Shown in pieces: positions 1 to 9,081 of a stretch of DNA of 64,000 nucleotides. The stretch spans positions 2,480,001 to 2,544,000 of the forward strand of contig OZ251530.1 in NCBI GenBank assembly GCA_965243095.1, given 5' to 3'. Source of the stretch: VXYL01 sp965243095 (lineage in GTDB: Bacteria; Pseudomonadota; Gammaproteobacteria; Pseudomonadales; Azotimanducaceae). The position numbers and the translations under genes were made by a program. The notes under the pieces are model-generated. The model searched no databases and was not told where the DNA came from. It saw only the letters and a program-made list of their open reading frames with translations. Position 1 is the stretch's first letter, and the number at the start of each line of letters is the position of its first letter.

Positions 1-36
1 TTGGAGGATGCGGCGTTCTTCGAGCTGCCGGAGTGA
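1..36 (+). CDS. C-terminal end of an unidentified upstream gene
   Basis: The frame is open from base 1 and reads eleven residues (LEDAAFFELPE) before a TGA at 34-36. This looks like the last codons of a gene starting outside the window. Eleven residues are too few to name a family. It is co-directional with the NYN and helicase genes that follow, so it may be another member of the island, but that is only positional inference. Confidence 0.45.
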   Translation: MEDAAFFELPE

Positions 37-168
37 CCGACGCGAAAAAAACTAGCAAATGGGCCTTGACATCGCCCCAAACCTGCCTGTAAGGTGCCGC
101 GCAAATGCCCCCTGGCGTTGCCCATCCCGGCTCGTTGCCGAGGGTGTGACCGAGGTCAGGCTAAAGGC

Positions 169-198
169 GGGGGCTAGGTCGTCGACAACCTAGCCCCC
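169..198. terminator. Stem-loop upstream of the NYN gene
   Basis: Perfect 11-bp inverted repeat (arms 169-179 and 188-198, GGGGGCTAGGT and its complement) with an 8-base loop. No T-run follows, so it is not a classic intrinsic terminator. It lies between the upstream gene end and the NYN gene, where it could stop readthrough or act as a protein-binding site. Confidence 0.4.
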
Positions 199-239
199 CA
201 TTCCCCCTTCGTGAATTTCACTCGGCGTGTACTCCGAGC

Positions 240-815
240 ATGGCTCGATTGGCGATCCATATCGATGGCGGCTATGTCTCGAACGTGGCCAAGAATGCCC
301 GTGTTTGGGTGGATTTCGAGCGTCTGAGCGCCAAGGTGGCTGCCACGATACGAGAGACCACGGAGGAACCGCTCGATCTGATCCGCACCTATTACTACGA
401 CTGTTTGCCGTACCAAGGTGCTTCTCCTACGCCGGACGAAGAAGAGAGGGTGAAACGTAGGAGCCGTTTTTTCGACGGGCTGAGAGGGCTGCCCAACTAC
501 GCGATGCGGGAGGGGCGATTGAAGCTCCAAGGCATCGACCAACAGGGCCAGCCGATATTCCAACAAAAGCGTGTCGACCTCATGATGGGGCTAGACATCG
601 CACGGTTGGCTTCCAAAGGCCAAGTGACACACACGGCGCTCCTGTCGGGCGACAGCGATCTGATCCCCGCTGTCGAAGCAGCCCAACAGGAAGCCGTGAT
701 CGTGTGGTTGGTCCACGACGCGCAAGGCGCAGCCAAGGAACTCCGGCTCTTGGCGGACAACAGGATTCTGCTTGATGACGAGTTCCTGAAGGCCGTCGGG
801 CGGAGGCAAGGGTGA
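240..815 (+). CDS. NYN-domain (LabA/DUF88-like) putative RNase
   Basis: A 191-residue protein of the NYN/LabA family, PIN-like metal-dependent nucleases that usually act on RNA. The first acidic motif is IDGGY (Asp9), a second acidic patch is VDLMMGLD (Asp113, Asp119), and the conserved SGDSDLIP motif holds Asp138 and Asp140, the usual NYN arrangement. The whole length is one NYN domain with no fused module. The ATG at 240 fits the domain start. The gene lies 115 bp upstream of the DrmD-like helicase on the same strand and at the edge of a defence-rich region, so a defence-linked RNase is plausible, but no partner is proven. Confidence 0.8.
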   Translation: MARLAIHIDGGYVSNVAKNARVWVDFERLSAKVAATIRETTEEPLDLIRTYYYDCLPYQGASPTPDEEERVKRRSRFFDGLRGLPNYAMREGRLKLQGIDQQGQPIFQQKRVDLMMGLDIARLASKGQVTHTALLSGDSDLIPAVEAAQQEAVIVWLVHDAQGAAKELRLLADNRILLDDEFLKAVGRRQG

Positions 816-930
816 CGTTCCCGGCCGCGAGGGCGGTAGCCGATCTCGTGGACACACGGCCGCGCCTTCCCCGGGAAGCCTAACAGCGCAATCTCCCAGT
901 ACACCGGCGCCCTGCCGTTACACTTCCCCG

Positions 931-3900
931 ATGCCCTCGCCCGATCCACCCACCACGCCCGAGCGCCCGCCCAACGTCGGCGACCTTGTGCGCGTGCGTT
1001 CGCGCCAGTGGCTGGTGGAGGAAGTGCTGGCGGATGGCGATGGCGGCTCGCCACAGGTCACCCTCGCGTGTGCGGACGACGATGCGCAAGGTCAATCCCT
1101 CACCGTGTTCTGGGATTACGAGCTGGATCGCGCCATCCTGCAAGAGGAGGGCTGGGCGGATCTCGCCAGCCGGCGGTTCGATTCGCCGCGCTACTTCGCC
1201 GCCTTCTTCAACACGTTGCGCTGGAACTGCACCACGGCCACGCAGCCCAACCTGTTTCAAGCGCCGTTCCGCGCCGGCATCCAGCTGGACGCCTACCAGA
1301 TGGAGCCGCTGCGCAAGGCGCTGCTGCTTCCCCGCGTCAACCTGTTCATCGCCGACGACACCGGCCTCGGCAAGACCATCGAAGCCGGCCTCATCGCCCG
1401 CGAACTGCTGCTGCGGCGCAAGGTGCGGCGCATCGTCGTGGCCGCGCCGCCCTCCGTGCTGGAACAGTGGAAGACGGAGCTCGAAGACCGCTTCGGCCTC
1501 CTGTTCGAGATTCTGGATCGCGCCTACGTCTCGCGGATGCGCCGGGAGCGCGGCTTCGGGGTGAATCCGTGGCGCACCCACAGCCGCTTTCTGGTGTCGC
1601 ACAAACTGCTCATCGAACCGGCCTACGCCGAGCCGCTGCGCGAGTGGCTGGGCGAGGCGCTGCCGGGCAGCCTGCTCATTTTGGACGAGGCGCACCACGC
1701 GGCGCCGTCGTCCGGCGGGCGCTACGGCATCGAGACCAAATTCACCCGCGCCGTGCGCGACTTGGGCGGGCGCTTCGAGCACCGGCTGTTTCTTTCCGCC
1801 ACGCCCCACAACGGCCACTCCAACAGCTTCTCCACGCTGCTGGAACTGTTGGATCCGTACCGTTTCACCCGCGGCGTGAAGGTGCGCGGCAGAGGCCAGT
1901 TGGATGCGGTGATGGTGCGGCGGCTGAAGGAGGACATCCGCGCCGTGCGCGGCGGCTTCCCGCAGCGCGAGGTGGTGCCGGTGGTGATCGACAACCTGCC
2001 GGCGGACACGCCGGAACTCGCCCTTTCCCGCTTGCTGGATCGCTACCGCACGTTGCGCGAGGAACGCCACGCCAAAGCACCGGCCAAGGCGCGTGCGGCA
2101 GCGGGGCTGCTGGTGGTGGGCTTGCAGCAACGGCTGCTCTCCTCCACGGAAGCGTTCGCGCGCAGCCTGTGCGTACACGAGCGCACGGTGCGAGGGCACT
2201 GGGAGAAAGGGCATGCCGCCGAAAGCGCGGTCACGTTGGACGAGAACGCACTCATCAAGCCGCCCGATGCGGACGACGAACGCGCCGAGTGGGACGCCGC
2301 CGCCGCCGAGGAGTTCGAGGAGGAGCAGGTGAAGGCCGCCACCTTGGCCGCCGAAGCCCACGCCACCGAGGCCGCGCTATGGCAACGCGAACAGGAGTTG
2401 CTGGCCGAAATGCAGGCGATCGCCGAAGAAGCCCGCCACCAGCCGGACGCCAAGACGCGCCGCCTGATCGACTGGATTCGTGCCAACCAATGCCCCGAAC
2501 TGCCGCCCTTCGGCAAGCGCCCAACGGGTTCCGCGCCAACGTGGAACAACCGCCGCGTGCTCGTCTTCACGGAGAACCGCGAAGGCACCAAGCGCTACCT
2601 GCGCGCCATGCTGGAACAGGCCATCAAGCACACGGACAACGCCGACGAACGCATCGCGGTGATCGACGGCCTCACCAGCGGCCCGCGCCGCGAGGAAGTG
2701 CAACGCCGCTTCAACGCCGACCCGGCCAAAGACCCGCTGCGCATCCTCATCGCCACGGACGCCGCCCGCGAAGGCCTGAACTTCCAAGCCCACTGCACAG
2801 ATCTGTTCCACTTCGATCTGCCGTGGAACCCGGGCCGCATCGAACAGCGCAACGGCCGCATCGACCGCAAGCTCCAACCCGCCGCGCAAGTGCGGTGCCA
2901 CTACTTCCTGCTGCCGCAGCGGGTGGAGGATCGCGTGCTGCAGGTGCTGGTGACCAAAACGGAAACCATCAAGCGGGAACTCGGCAGCTTGGCCAAGGTG
3001 ATCGACGACGACGTGGAGCGCCGGCTGAACCGCGGCGGCATTCGCCACAACGAAGCGGAGAGGCTCCAAGCCGAAATCAAAGGAGCGGATTTGGCAGTGG
3101 CCCGCAAACGCGCCACCGCCGACGAACTGGAAGCCGCCCGTGACCGCCAAGATGATCTCGCCGGCCAGATCGACCGCTGCCGCACACTGCTCGAACGCTC
3201 GCGCGCCTGGGTGCGATTCGACGAACAGCCGTTTCGCGACGCGCTCTCCTGTTCGCTGGAACTGCTCGGCGCCCCGCCGCTCGAGGAACGTAAAGACGAG
3301 CACGGCCACGCCGTCTGGGCGTTCCCGCCGCTGGAACGCCGCGCCGCCACGGACCCGAGTTGGACCGCCACCTTGGATTCCCTCCGCCCGCCCCGCGAAC
3401 GGAACCAGAAACTCGCGGACTGGCGCAAAGAGGCGCCGATCCGCCCGGTGGTGTTCAAGGACGCCGCGGTGCTCACCGACGAAGTGGTACACCTGCACTT
3501 GGAGCAGCGCGTGGCGCAACGCCTGCTCGCGCGTTTTCGCGCGCAAGGCTTCGTCTACAACGACCTCTCCCGCGCCTGCCTAGCGCAAACCAAGGATTCG
3601 ATACCCCGCGTGATTCTGCTCGGCCGCCTAGCGCTCTACGGCCACCGCGCCGAACGCCTGCACGAGGAGCTGGTGCCGGTGACGGCCCGCTGGGTGGAAC
3701 CAAGCCGCCGAAAAGAACCGATCGTTGCCTACGCCCGAGAGGCGGAGACACGTACGCTTGCATTGCTGGACGAAGCGCTCGGCAGCAGCGGCGCGATGCC
3801 GAACGAAGTGATCCAACAGCGCCTGCTGGACGCCGCGCCGGCCGACATCGACGCCCTGCGCCCGCAACTCGAACACCGCGCCGAGGAGCTCGCCGCCACC

Positions 3901-4209
3901 GCCGCGGCGCAACTGGCCGAGCGCGGCGAACGCGAAGCCCGCGAGCTCACCGAGACGCTTACCACCCAACGCCAGCGCGTGGTGGAAGAGCTTGCGGCCC
4001 ACGACGCCGAGTTCCGCCAACGCACCTTGGATTTCAAGCAGGAGGAAACCCGCCAGCTAGAGGCGGACGTGCGCCACTGGCAACGCCGGCTGGAGCAGTT
4101 CGACCGGGATCTGGCCGGCGAGCCCCAGCGCATCCGAGCGTTCTACGAGGTCCGTGCGCAACGGGTGGAGCCGGTGGGGTTGGTGTATCTGTGGCCGGAG
4201 ACGAACTGA
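931..4209 (+). CDS. drmD: SNF2-like helicase, DISARM DrmD type
   Basis: A 1092-residue SF2 ATPase. Residues 1-110 are the DrmD-type N-terminal region (VGDLVRVRSRQWLVEEV). The ATPase core has a Walker A loop DDTGLGKT (about 142-149), DEAH box LDEAHH (about 251) and motif III SATPHNG (about 289). The second RecA domain has ATDAAREGLNF (about 607) and QRNGRIDR (about 640). Residues 700-1092 are charged and helical, with a long coiled coil near the end. The sequence closely follows DISARM DrmD proteins, DNA translocases that work with an adenine methylase and DrmA/B/C against phage. The DrmMI-like methylase lies 8.6 kb downstream, separated by other modules. drmA, drmB and drmC are not in the window, so the system may be split or incomplete. 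Confidence 0.88.
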   Translation: MPSPDPPTTPERPPNVGDLVRVRSRQWLVEEVLADGDGGSPQVTLACADDDAQGQSLTVFWDYELDRAILQEEGWADLASRRFDSPRYFAAFFNTLRWNCTTATQPNLFQAPFRAGIQLDAYQMEPLRKALLLPRVNLFIADDTGLGKTIEAGLIARELLLRRKVRRIVVAAPPSVLEQWKTELEDRFGLLFEILDRAYVSRMRRERGFGVNPWRTHSRFLVSHKLLIEPAYAEPLREWLGEALPGSLLILDEAHHAAPSSGGRYGIETKFTRAVRDLGGRFEHRLFLSATPHNGHSNSFSTLLELLDPYRFTRGVKVRGRGQLDAVMVRRLKEDIRAVRGGFPQREVVPVVIDNLPADTPELALSRLLDRYRTLREERHAKAPAKARAAAGLLVVGLQQRLLSSTEAFARSLCVHERTVRGHWEKGHAAESAVTLDENALIKPPDADDERAEWDAAAAEEFEEEQVKAATLAAEAHATEAALWQREQELLAEMQAIAEEARHQPDAKTRRLIDWIRANQCPELPPFGKRPTGSAPTWNNRRVLVFTENREGTKRYLRAMLEQAIKHTDNADERIAVIDGLTSGPRREEVQRRFNADPAKDPLRILIATDAAREGLNFQAHCTDLFHFDLPWNPGRIEQRNGRIDRKLQPAAQVRCHYFLLPQRVEDRVLQVLVTKTETIKRELGSLAKVIDDDVERRLNRGGIRHNEAERLQAEIKGADLAVARKRATADELEAARDRQDDLAGQIDRCRTLLERSRAWVRFDEQPFRDALSCSLELLGAPPLEERKDEHGHAVWAFPPLERRAATDPSWTATLDSLRPPRERNQKLADWRKEAPIRPVVFKDAAVLTDEVVHLHLEQRVAQRLLARFRAQGFVYNDLSRACLAQTKDSIPRVILLGRLALYGHRAERLHEELVPVTARWVEPSRRKEPIVAYAREAETRTLALLDEALGSSGAMPNEVIQQRLLDAAPADIDALRPQLEHRAEELAATAAAQLAERGEREARELTETLTTQRQRVVEELAAHDAEFRQRTLDFKQEETRQLEADVRHWQRRLEQFDRDLAGEPQRIRAFYEVRAQRVEPVGLVYLWPETN

Positions 4210-4303
4210 AACGGCGGAAAAGCGGCAAAAACTGGTTGCTTGTCGTCGGTACGTTCCATTACGCTGTCTCTACACCCATCCAAGGAAAGGAGCAGCCGCC
4301 GAA

Positions 4304-4591
4304 ATGAGCGTGACGATCCAAGTTCGTGTCGATGAGACGGTCAAGAACGAGGCCGCGCTGGTTCTCGCCGACGCCGGTCTCAACCTCTCCACCGCGGTGC
4401 GGATGTTCCTTGTTCGCGTCGCTAGGGAACGCTCCCTGCCTTTCGACCCCTTCGACAAGGCCGGGCCGTTCCCGCCGCCACCCCATGCGCCCAACGAAGA
4501 GACCATCGCGGCCATTCAAGCGGCCGAACGCGGGGAGTTGGTCCGTGTCGGCCACCCGTCGAACCTCATTGCCGATCTGGATGCCGACTGA
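4304..4591 (+). CDS. dinJ: RelB/DinJ family antitoxin
   Basis: A 95-residue protein with the DinJ/RelB ribbon-helix-helix N-terminus (VTIQVRVDETVKNEA, then LNLSTAVRMFL and RERSLPF). The short tail would wrap the toxin. In this family the antitoxin neutralises YafQ and autorepresses the operon. The ATG at 4304 is chosen because the family begins just before the first beta strand and AAGGAAAGGAG-like sequence lies upstream. The TGA stop is followed with no gap by the GTG of the toxin, typical of a coupled pair. The pair stands between drmD and the YjbR gene and is probably an independent module. Confidence 0.85.
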   Translation: MSVTIQVRVDETVKNEAALVLADAGLNLSTAVRMFLVRVARERSLPFDPFDKAGPFPPPPHAPNEETIAAIQAAERGELVRVGHPSNLIADLDAD

Positions 4592-4876
4592 GTGCGGGAA
4601 GTCTCCCACACGACCGCATTCAAACGCGACTACCGCCGGGTGTTGCGTAGCGGCCACGGCGAGGATGCCAAAGAGACGCTGGCGCGCGTCGTGGCGCTGC
4701 TCGCGGACGACCGGCCCCTTCCCTCAAACTACGCTGATCACCCGCTCAAGGGCCCGTGGCGAGGTTTTCGGGAATGTCACCTGCGGCCGAATCTATTGCT
4801 GATCTACGGCAATGCGGACGCCTCCACGCTGCAACTGGTGCGCTTGGGTTCGCACGCGCAGCTCTTCGGTTCCTAG
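4592..4876 (+). CDS. yafQ: YafQ/RelE-family mRNA interferase toxin
   Basis: A 94-residue RelE-superfamily toxin of the YafQ branch. YafQ binds the ribosome and cleaves mRNA in the A site. The signature DHPLKGPWRGFRECHLRPNL followed by LLIYG matches YafQ, including the His and Arg/Lys positions used for catalysis. The GTG start at 4592 abuts the antitoxin stop. A C-terminal SHAQLFG segment follows the last strand, as in family members that end in H-x-x-LF. Length is normal and nothing looks broken. Confidence 0.85.
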   Translation: MREVSHTTAFKRDYRRVLRSGHGEDAKETLARVVALLADDRPLPSNYADHPLKGPWRGFRECHLRPNLLLIYGNADASTLQLVRLGSHAQLFGS

Positions 4877-4957
4877 CTAGGCGCGGCGCGATAGCCGCAC
4901 CTAGCTAAGCGCACGCACGATCCGCCGAGGACGCACGGCAAACACCGAATCGCCACC

Positions 4958-5740
4958 ATGCCCAAGGACATCAAAGCCGCGGTGCGCGAGATCTGCTCGT
5001 CCTTCCCCGAAGTGGAGGAACTTGCGCCGTGGCGGCAGTTGACCGAGTTCCGCGTGGCCGGCAAGACCTTCGCCATCCTGGCCATCAACCACGGCGGCGA
5101 CGGCCGTATCGCGCTGTGGGCGAACGCCCCGCCGGGGGCGCAGGAGCGCTTTGTGGCGAGCGAGCCGAAGCGCTACTTCGTTCCGCCCCACGTCGGCGGC
5201 AAGGGTTGGCTGGGCATCCATCTGAAACAAGGCAACGATTGGTTCAACATCGCCGCGCACCTGCGGGAGGCGTACGCGCAGCGGGCGCCGGCGGCGTTGC
5301 GCCGCGAGCTTGGCGAAACGCCCGCCATCGAGCCGCCAACGCACACCGTCACCGCGGAGGAGTTCGATCCCCTGTCCGTGCCACACGCCCAAGCCGCGCT
5401 GCGCCGCCTGCGCGCTTGGTGCGCGACACTGCCGGAGACCGCCGAGGGGCGTCAATTCGGTACGCCCGCTTTCAAGGCCGGCAAGAAGACGTTCCTCACC
5501 GTGCGGCGTTCGCACGGTCGGCTCACGGTGGGCATGTGGGTGGGTGCCGAACTGCAAGCCACCCTCGGCGACGATCCGCGCTTCCACATCCCGCGCCACA
5601 TCGGCCACCACGGCTGGATCGACTTGGACATCGAGGATCGTTTCGACTTCAACGAGGTGCGGCGCTTGGCACTCGGCAGCTACCGTCACTTCGCGCTGAA
5701 ACGGATGCTGCGGGGGCTCGATGGCGTGGCGGGAAGGTGA
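4958..5740 (+). CDS. Tandem MmcQ/YjbR-like protein
   Basis: A 260-residue protein with two copies of the MmcQ/YjbR fold (DUF419), at about residues 5-115 and 135-250. Each copy has the family pattern: a helix, a segment such as KTFAILAINHG or KTFLTVRRSHG, then FVPPHVGGKGWLGIHL or FHIPRHIGHHGWIDLDI. YjbR proteins resemble CyaY and MotA C-terminal folds and are often said to bind DNA, but their role is unsettled. The ATG at 4958 comes just before the first helix. It stands alone between the toxin-antitoxin pair and a convergent minus-strand operon. A fused duplication is less common than the single-domain form. Confidence 0.72.
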   Translation: MPKDIKAAVREICSSFPEVEELAPWRQLTEFRVAGKTFAILAINHGGDGRIALWANAPPGAQERFVASEPKRYFVPPHVGGKGWLGIHLKQGNDWFNIAAHLREAYAQRAPAALRRELGETPAIEPPTHTVTAEEFDPLSVPHAQAALRRLRAWCATLPETAEGRQFGTPAFKAGKKTFLTVRRSHGRLTVGMWVGAELQATLGDDPRFHIPRHIGHHGWIDLDIEDRFDFNEVRRLALGSYRHFALKRMLRGLDGVAGR

Positions 5741-5766
5741 AGTCGCCGCTCGGGTAGGTCAGTCCC

Positions 5767-5789
5767 GGGAGCGCGGGCGTCTCGCCCGC
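5767..5789. repeat. Half copy of the dispersed GGGAGCGCGGGCG repeat
   Basis: GGGAGCGCGGGCG followed by TCTCGCCCGC, identical to one arm of the palindromic repeats near 34018, 49431, 52820 and 56826. Only one arm is present. It lies in the 206-bp gap between the YjbR gene and the convergent small gene. Confidence 0.7.
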
Positions 5790-5946
5790 AGGGAATGCGG
5801 TGAAGGCCCGAACTAGCCGCCATCCTGAGTACGGATGCTCTCCATCAACACATGCATCGACGTGGAGGGATTTCCTTGCGGATCTCCCTCTCTCTCGCGT
5901 TCACGAAGCGAACGCTCCCCGCGTTGCGATCGCCGGCGGCGGTCCC

Positions 5947-6180
5947 TCAGCTCCGAGACATGCGTTCCGCCCAGTTGCTAAACCGCATCCGGTCGCCACC
6001 GAGGGGGTGCTCAAGCCTATACTGAGACGGCGGCTCCTTGAGACTCACGCCTGCTCGTTTGAGCTCTTTGACGAGCCTGTCGTGCTCTGCCAATACCGCG
6101 GTGTCAATGTTGGCATTGCGCAACAGGACATCCTCCCTGTCGAGTTTGTCGAGCAGGGTTTCCTTTGATTTCTTCTCCAT
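5947..6180 (-). CDS. Small protein coupled to the SDH-type protease
   Basis: A 77-residue, highly charged protein (begins MEKKSKETLL, contains KLDREDVLLRNANIDTAVLAEH). The N-terminal half looks helical, perhaps coiled coil. Its ATG at 6180 follows the stop of the protease gene after a single base, so the two are surely co-translated. I do not recognise the family. The coupling suggests a partner or regulator of the protease, and similar two-gene arrangements are common in defence islands. Confidence 0.65.
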   Translation of the reverse strand: MEKKSKETLLDKLDREDVLLRNANIDTAVLAEHDRLVKELKRAGVSLKEPPSQYRLEHPLGGDRMRFSNWAERMSRS

Positions 6181-6181
6181 G

Positions 6182-7030
6182 TCAGAAGTACTCCCTAGAG
6201 TGGACGAAGGAGACGAGGCTTTCTCGATGCATGTAATCCTCCAACAGCTTGAAGTACGTTCTAACGTATCCGTATAGCTGCTCGTCACTCTCCAGATCTT
6301 CAATCTTCAGATTCACTTCCTCTCGCAAAGTCCTCCTGTCTATCGCTCGTCCATGAGAGTGCCAGCGTTCTGTGTCACTGAGCAAATCTGCTATGTGCTT
6401 CGCACGTTCCTCCTTCATCTCGTCCGTGACGACCACCCCACGGGTTTCTGTTCGGGTCCAATCCTTGAACTTGTACTTGGATAGCCAGTTAATGAGCAGC
6501 TCTACAGACAATTCCCTCGCTTGCTCGAATTGATACAAATCTCCTAGGTCAAGTTTCCCCAATAGGGCCAATTCCGCAGTAGTAAGAGACCCCTTATTGG
6601 CCTTGTCGTTGAGTCGCTCGAACTGGTTCAAATAGGAGAGGGCGGGAACAAATTCTTTGCCCCTTAGAATCTGCGGGTCCACTGGGCCTAGGCAGGATAG
6701 ATAGTCCATCATAATGCGGTCGGCGCTCAAGGCGAATATCGTTCCAGCGGACATGGCGCGATCTGGCACGATCATCGTGACATTCCCATAGGCGTGCCGA
6801 AGGGCAACGGCCATGCGCTCGACGACCTCGACAATACCACCGACCGTATCGAGAATTACGGCGATTGAGGCCCGCTTATGCGGCAACGCATCAAGGGCCG
6901 CACGCAGCCGGCCTTCAAGCCCGTGGACAATTGGGCTAACGACGGCAACAACGTCTGCGCATAGCGCTTTGCCGATGAGGTCCAAGCGTTCGGTTAGTTG
7001 GGTTTCGATGTGCTCGTCAACCGGTCTCAT
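6182..7030 (-). CDS. SDH_sah-family (ClpP/crotonase fold) serine protease
   Basis: A 282-residue protein resembling the serine dehydrogenase proteinase (SDH_sah) family, soluble relatives of ClpP and SppA. Motifs in order are VVAVVSPI, then ILDTVGG (about 60-65, oxyanion region) and PDRAMSAGT with the predicted nucleophile Ser94, followed by a helical C-terminal half. The family also has members near phage-defence genes, where their substrates are unknown. GC content is visibly lower than in the flanking core genes, a sign of transfer. It is the first gene of a two-gene operon with the 77-residue protein downstream. The minus-strand start is ATG at 7030. Confidence 0.75.
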   Translation of the reverse strand: MRPVDEHIETQLTERLDLIGKALCADVVAVVSPIVHGLEGRLRAALDALPHKRASIAVILDTVGGIVEVVERMAVALRHAYGNVTMIVPDRAMSAGTIFALSADRIMMDYLSCLGPVDPQILRGKEFVPALSYLNQFERLNDKANKGSLTTAELALLGKLDLGDLYQFEQARELSVELLINWLSKYKFKDWTRTETRGVVVTDEMKEERAKHIADLLSDTERWHSHGRAIDRRTLREEVNLKIEDLESDEQLYGYVRTYFKLLEDYMHRESLVSFVHSREYF

Positions 7031-7076
7031 GACCCTACCGCGAGTGTCTCACCACAGGAACACCCTGTGCAGTAGC

Positions 7077-7105
7077 ACCATACGCTCAATTTTGCACACT
7101 TGCAA
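7077..7105 (-). promoter_or_regulatory. Candidate promoter of the SDH protease operon
   Basis: On the minus strand, TTGCAA (7105-7100), a 17-base spacer, then TATGGT (7082-7077), about 47 bases upstream of the ATG at 7030. Each hexamer matches 4 of 6 consensus positions, and the region is clearly AT-richer than its surroundings. Confidence 0.35.
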
Positions 7106-7239
7106 CCGCTTTTTTGACTTATAAAACAAACACTTATGCAGGACACAACCTAGGCTCCATACAGCCAACTCGCTTCTGGCCGGTCGCAGAGCATCACCAT
7201 CTATTTGCTTGGGTAGGGCCTCGCGCTACCACCGCGCCG

Positions 7240-8903
7240 GTCTGCTAATCTTCCCCCATGCCCAAGCCCGATCCATCCATCGCCGCCCACCTCGAGTGGC
7301 TCGGCTTCGTTCGCCCCACCGGCCTGGTCGTCTCCGCGCCCGCGCTGGCGCGCCACGGCGCCACGCTGAACCGCAACGACGCCGAAGGCCAGCGCCGCCT
7401 GCGCGATTGCGTTGCGGAACGGCCCATCAACGGCGACGCCACCCCCCAGCCCCTGCTGCCGGATTTCCACGCCTTCGCCGCGAACGTGCTGGACTGGCAC
7501 TTCTCCCCCAAGGGCTACGCCGGCACCCCCGAAGCGCCGATACCGCCGGAGCTCGAAGTGCGCCTGCCCGACACCGGCGAAGTGCTGCGCCCCAAGTTCG
7601 CCGTTCGCAAAGAACCCGCCCGCAATCCCCACCCCAACAACGCCGCCCCGAATCCCACCAACGGCAACACCCCCGAAGCCTCCCCGTGGCAGCTCCTCGT
7701 AGACGTCCACCCCCCGCACGAACCCCTGGACCGCGTAACCCGCTCCAAAGCCGGCACCGACGCCTCCCCCCACGGCCGCATGGAGCGCCTCCTGCGCGGC
7801 ACCGGCGCCCCCGCCGGCCTGCTCTGCAACGGCACCACGCTGCGGCTCGTCTCCGCGCCGCGGGGCGAAAGCTCCGGCTGGCTGGATTTCCGCGTGGCGG
7901 ACATGGTGCAAACCGCCGGCCGCCCCATCGCCGCTGCCATGCGCCTGCTGCTGAACGAGCAGCGCCTGCTCTCCGTGCCGAAGGAAAAGCGCCTCGCCGG
8001 CCTCCTGGCCGAAAGCCGCAAGTTCCAGAACGAGGTGAGCGAGCGCCTCGCCAGCCAAGTGCTGCACGCGCTGTACGAACTGCTGCGCGGCTTCCAAGCG
8101 GCGCACGACACCTCCAAGGGCGAACTGCTGGCCGTGCCGCTCCAAGACAACCCGGACGACATCTACCGCGCCCTGCTCACGCTGGTGCTGCGCCTCGTCT
8201 TCCTGCTGTACGCGGAAGAACGCGACATGCTGCCCCAGGACGAAACCTACCTCGGCGCCTACTCCCTGGCCGGCCTGCACCAGCGCCTGCGCGAAGACCA
8301 CGCCCTGCACCCGGACACGATGGATCAACGCTACGGCGCCTACGCCCAGCTGCTCGCCCTGTTCCGCATGATCCACGACGGCGCCCGCTCCGGCGCCATG
8401 AAGCTGCCGCCCCGCCACGGCGCCCTGTTCGACCCGGAGCGCTACCGCTTCCTGGAAGGCCGCGGCCACCAGATCGGAGGCGCCCGCCGCGTGAGCGAAC
8501 GCGTCGAAGCGCCGTGGGTGAGCGACGGCACCATCTACCGCGTGCTGCAAAAGCTCATCGTGCTGGACGGCGAGCGCATCTCCTACCGCGCCCTGGACGT
8601 GGAGCACATCGGCTCCGTGTACCAAACCATGATGGGCTTCCGCCTGGAACAAGCCAGCGGCCAATCCATCGCCATCAAAGCCGCGAAGAAGCACGGCGCC
8701 CCCGCCACGGTGAACCTGGAAGCCCTGCTGAGCGAAGAACCGCGCCGCCGCGCCGCCTGGCTGCGCGAGAAGACGGACCGCAAGCTCACGGACAACACGC
8801 GCAAGGCCGTGGCGCAAGCCGAAACGATAGCGGACGCCCACGCCGCGCTGGATTCCGTGATCGACAAGGACGCCACGCCAGACTTGGTGGCCGCCAACGC
8901 CAT
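7240..8903 (+). repeat. Direct repeat copy 1 (5' part of the DrmMI-like gene)
   Basis: About 1.66 kb that repeats 12843-14507 in the same orientation. It starts at a shared GTCTGCTA 18 bases before the ATG and ends abruptly after ..GCCAACGCCAT. By eye the encoded proteins differ at about 18 of 549 positions. The two copies flank the minus-strand RT operon. Confidence 0.9.
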
Positions 8904-9081
8904 TGCCGCGACTGGCACCACTCAGACGATCAGGGAACGGCTCTTTCCCATGCGTCCCTCAACCTCAGATCCCTTCGTTCCGTCTTGGTTTGAGTTCGCA
9001 AAAGCGCCAATCTCACCAGCGGCGAGGCTTCCTCGAACTCAGCCGGCTCTACCCGGAAGCTCCCGCCAGATTGAGCGATAG
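7258..9081 (+). pseudogene. Truncated duplicate of the DISARM-type adenine methylase
   Basis: Residues 1-549 match the N-terminal region of the intact methylase at 12862-16896. The match stops after DLVAANAI, just before the SAM-binding motif, so the copy lacks motif I (DPALGSGAF) and the NPPF catalytic motif and cannot methylate DNA. The frame runs on for about 58 unrelated residues and stops at 9081, antisense to the 3' end of the RT gene. The N-terminal start and nearby upstream sequence are intact, so a truncated protein could still be made. The two copies differ in small clusters such as the Asn/Pro-rich linker at about 121-145, so the duplication is not brand new or came from a related strain. 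Confidence 0.85.

Noticed and set aside
880..3546. Minus-strand reading frames opposite drmD
   Set aside because: They are low-complexity shadows of a gene with strong GC third-position bias, with no domain or ribosome site.
5800..6168. Plus-strand reading frame in the YjbR downstream gap
   Set aside because: It lies antisense to the coupled 77-residue gene and has no protein-like pattern.
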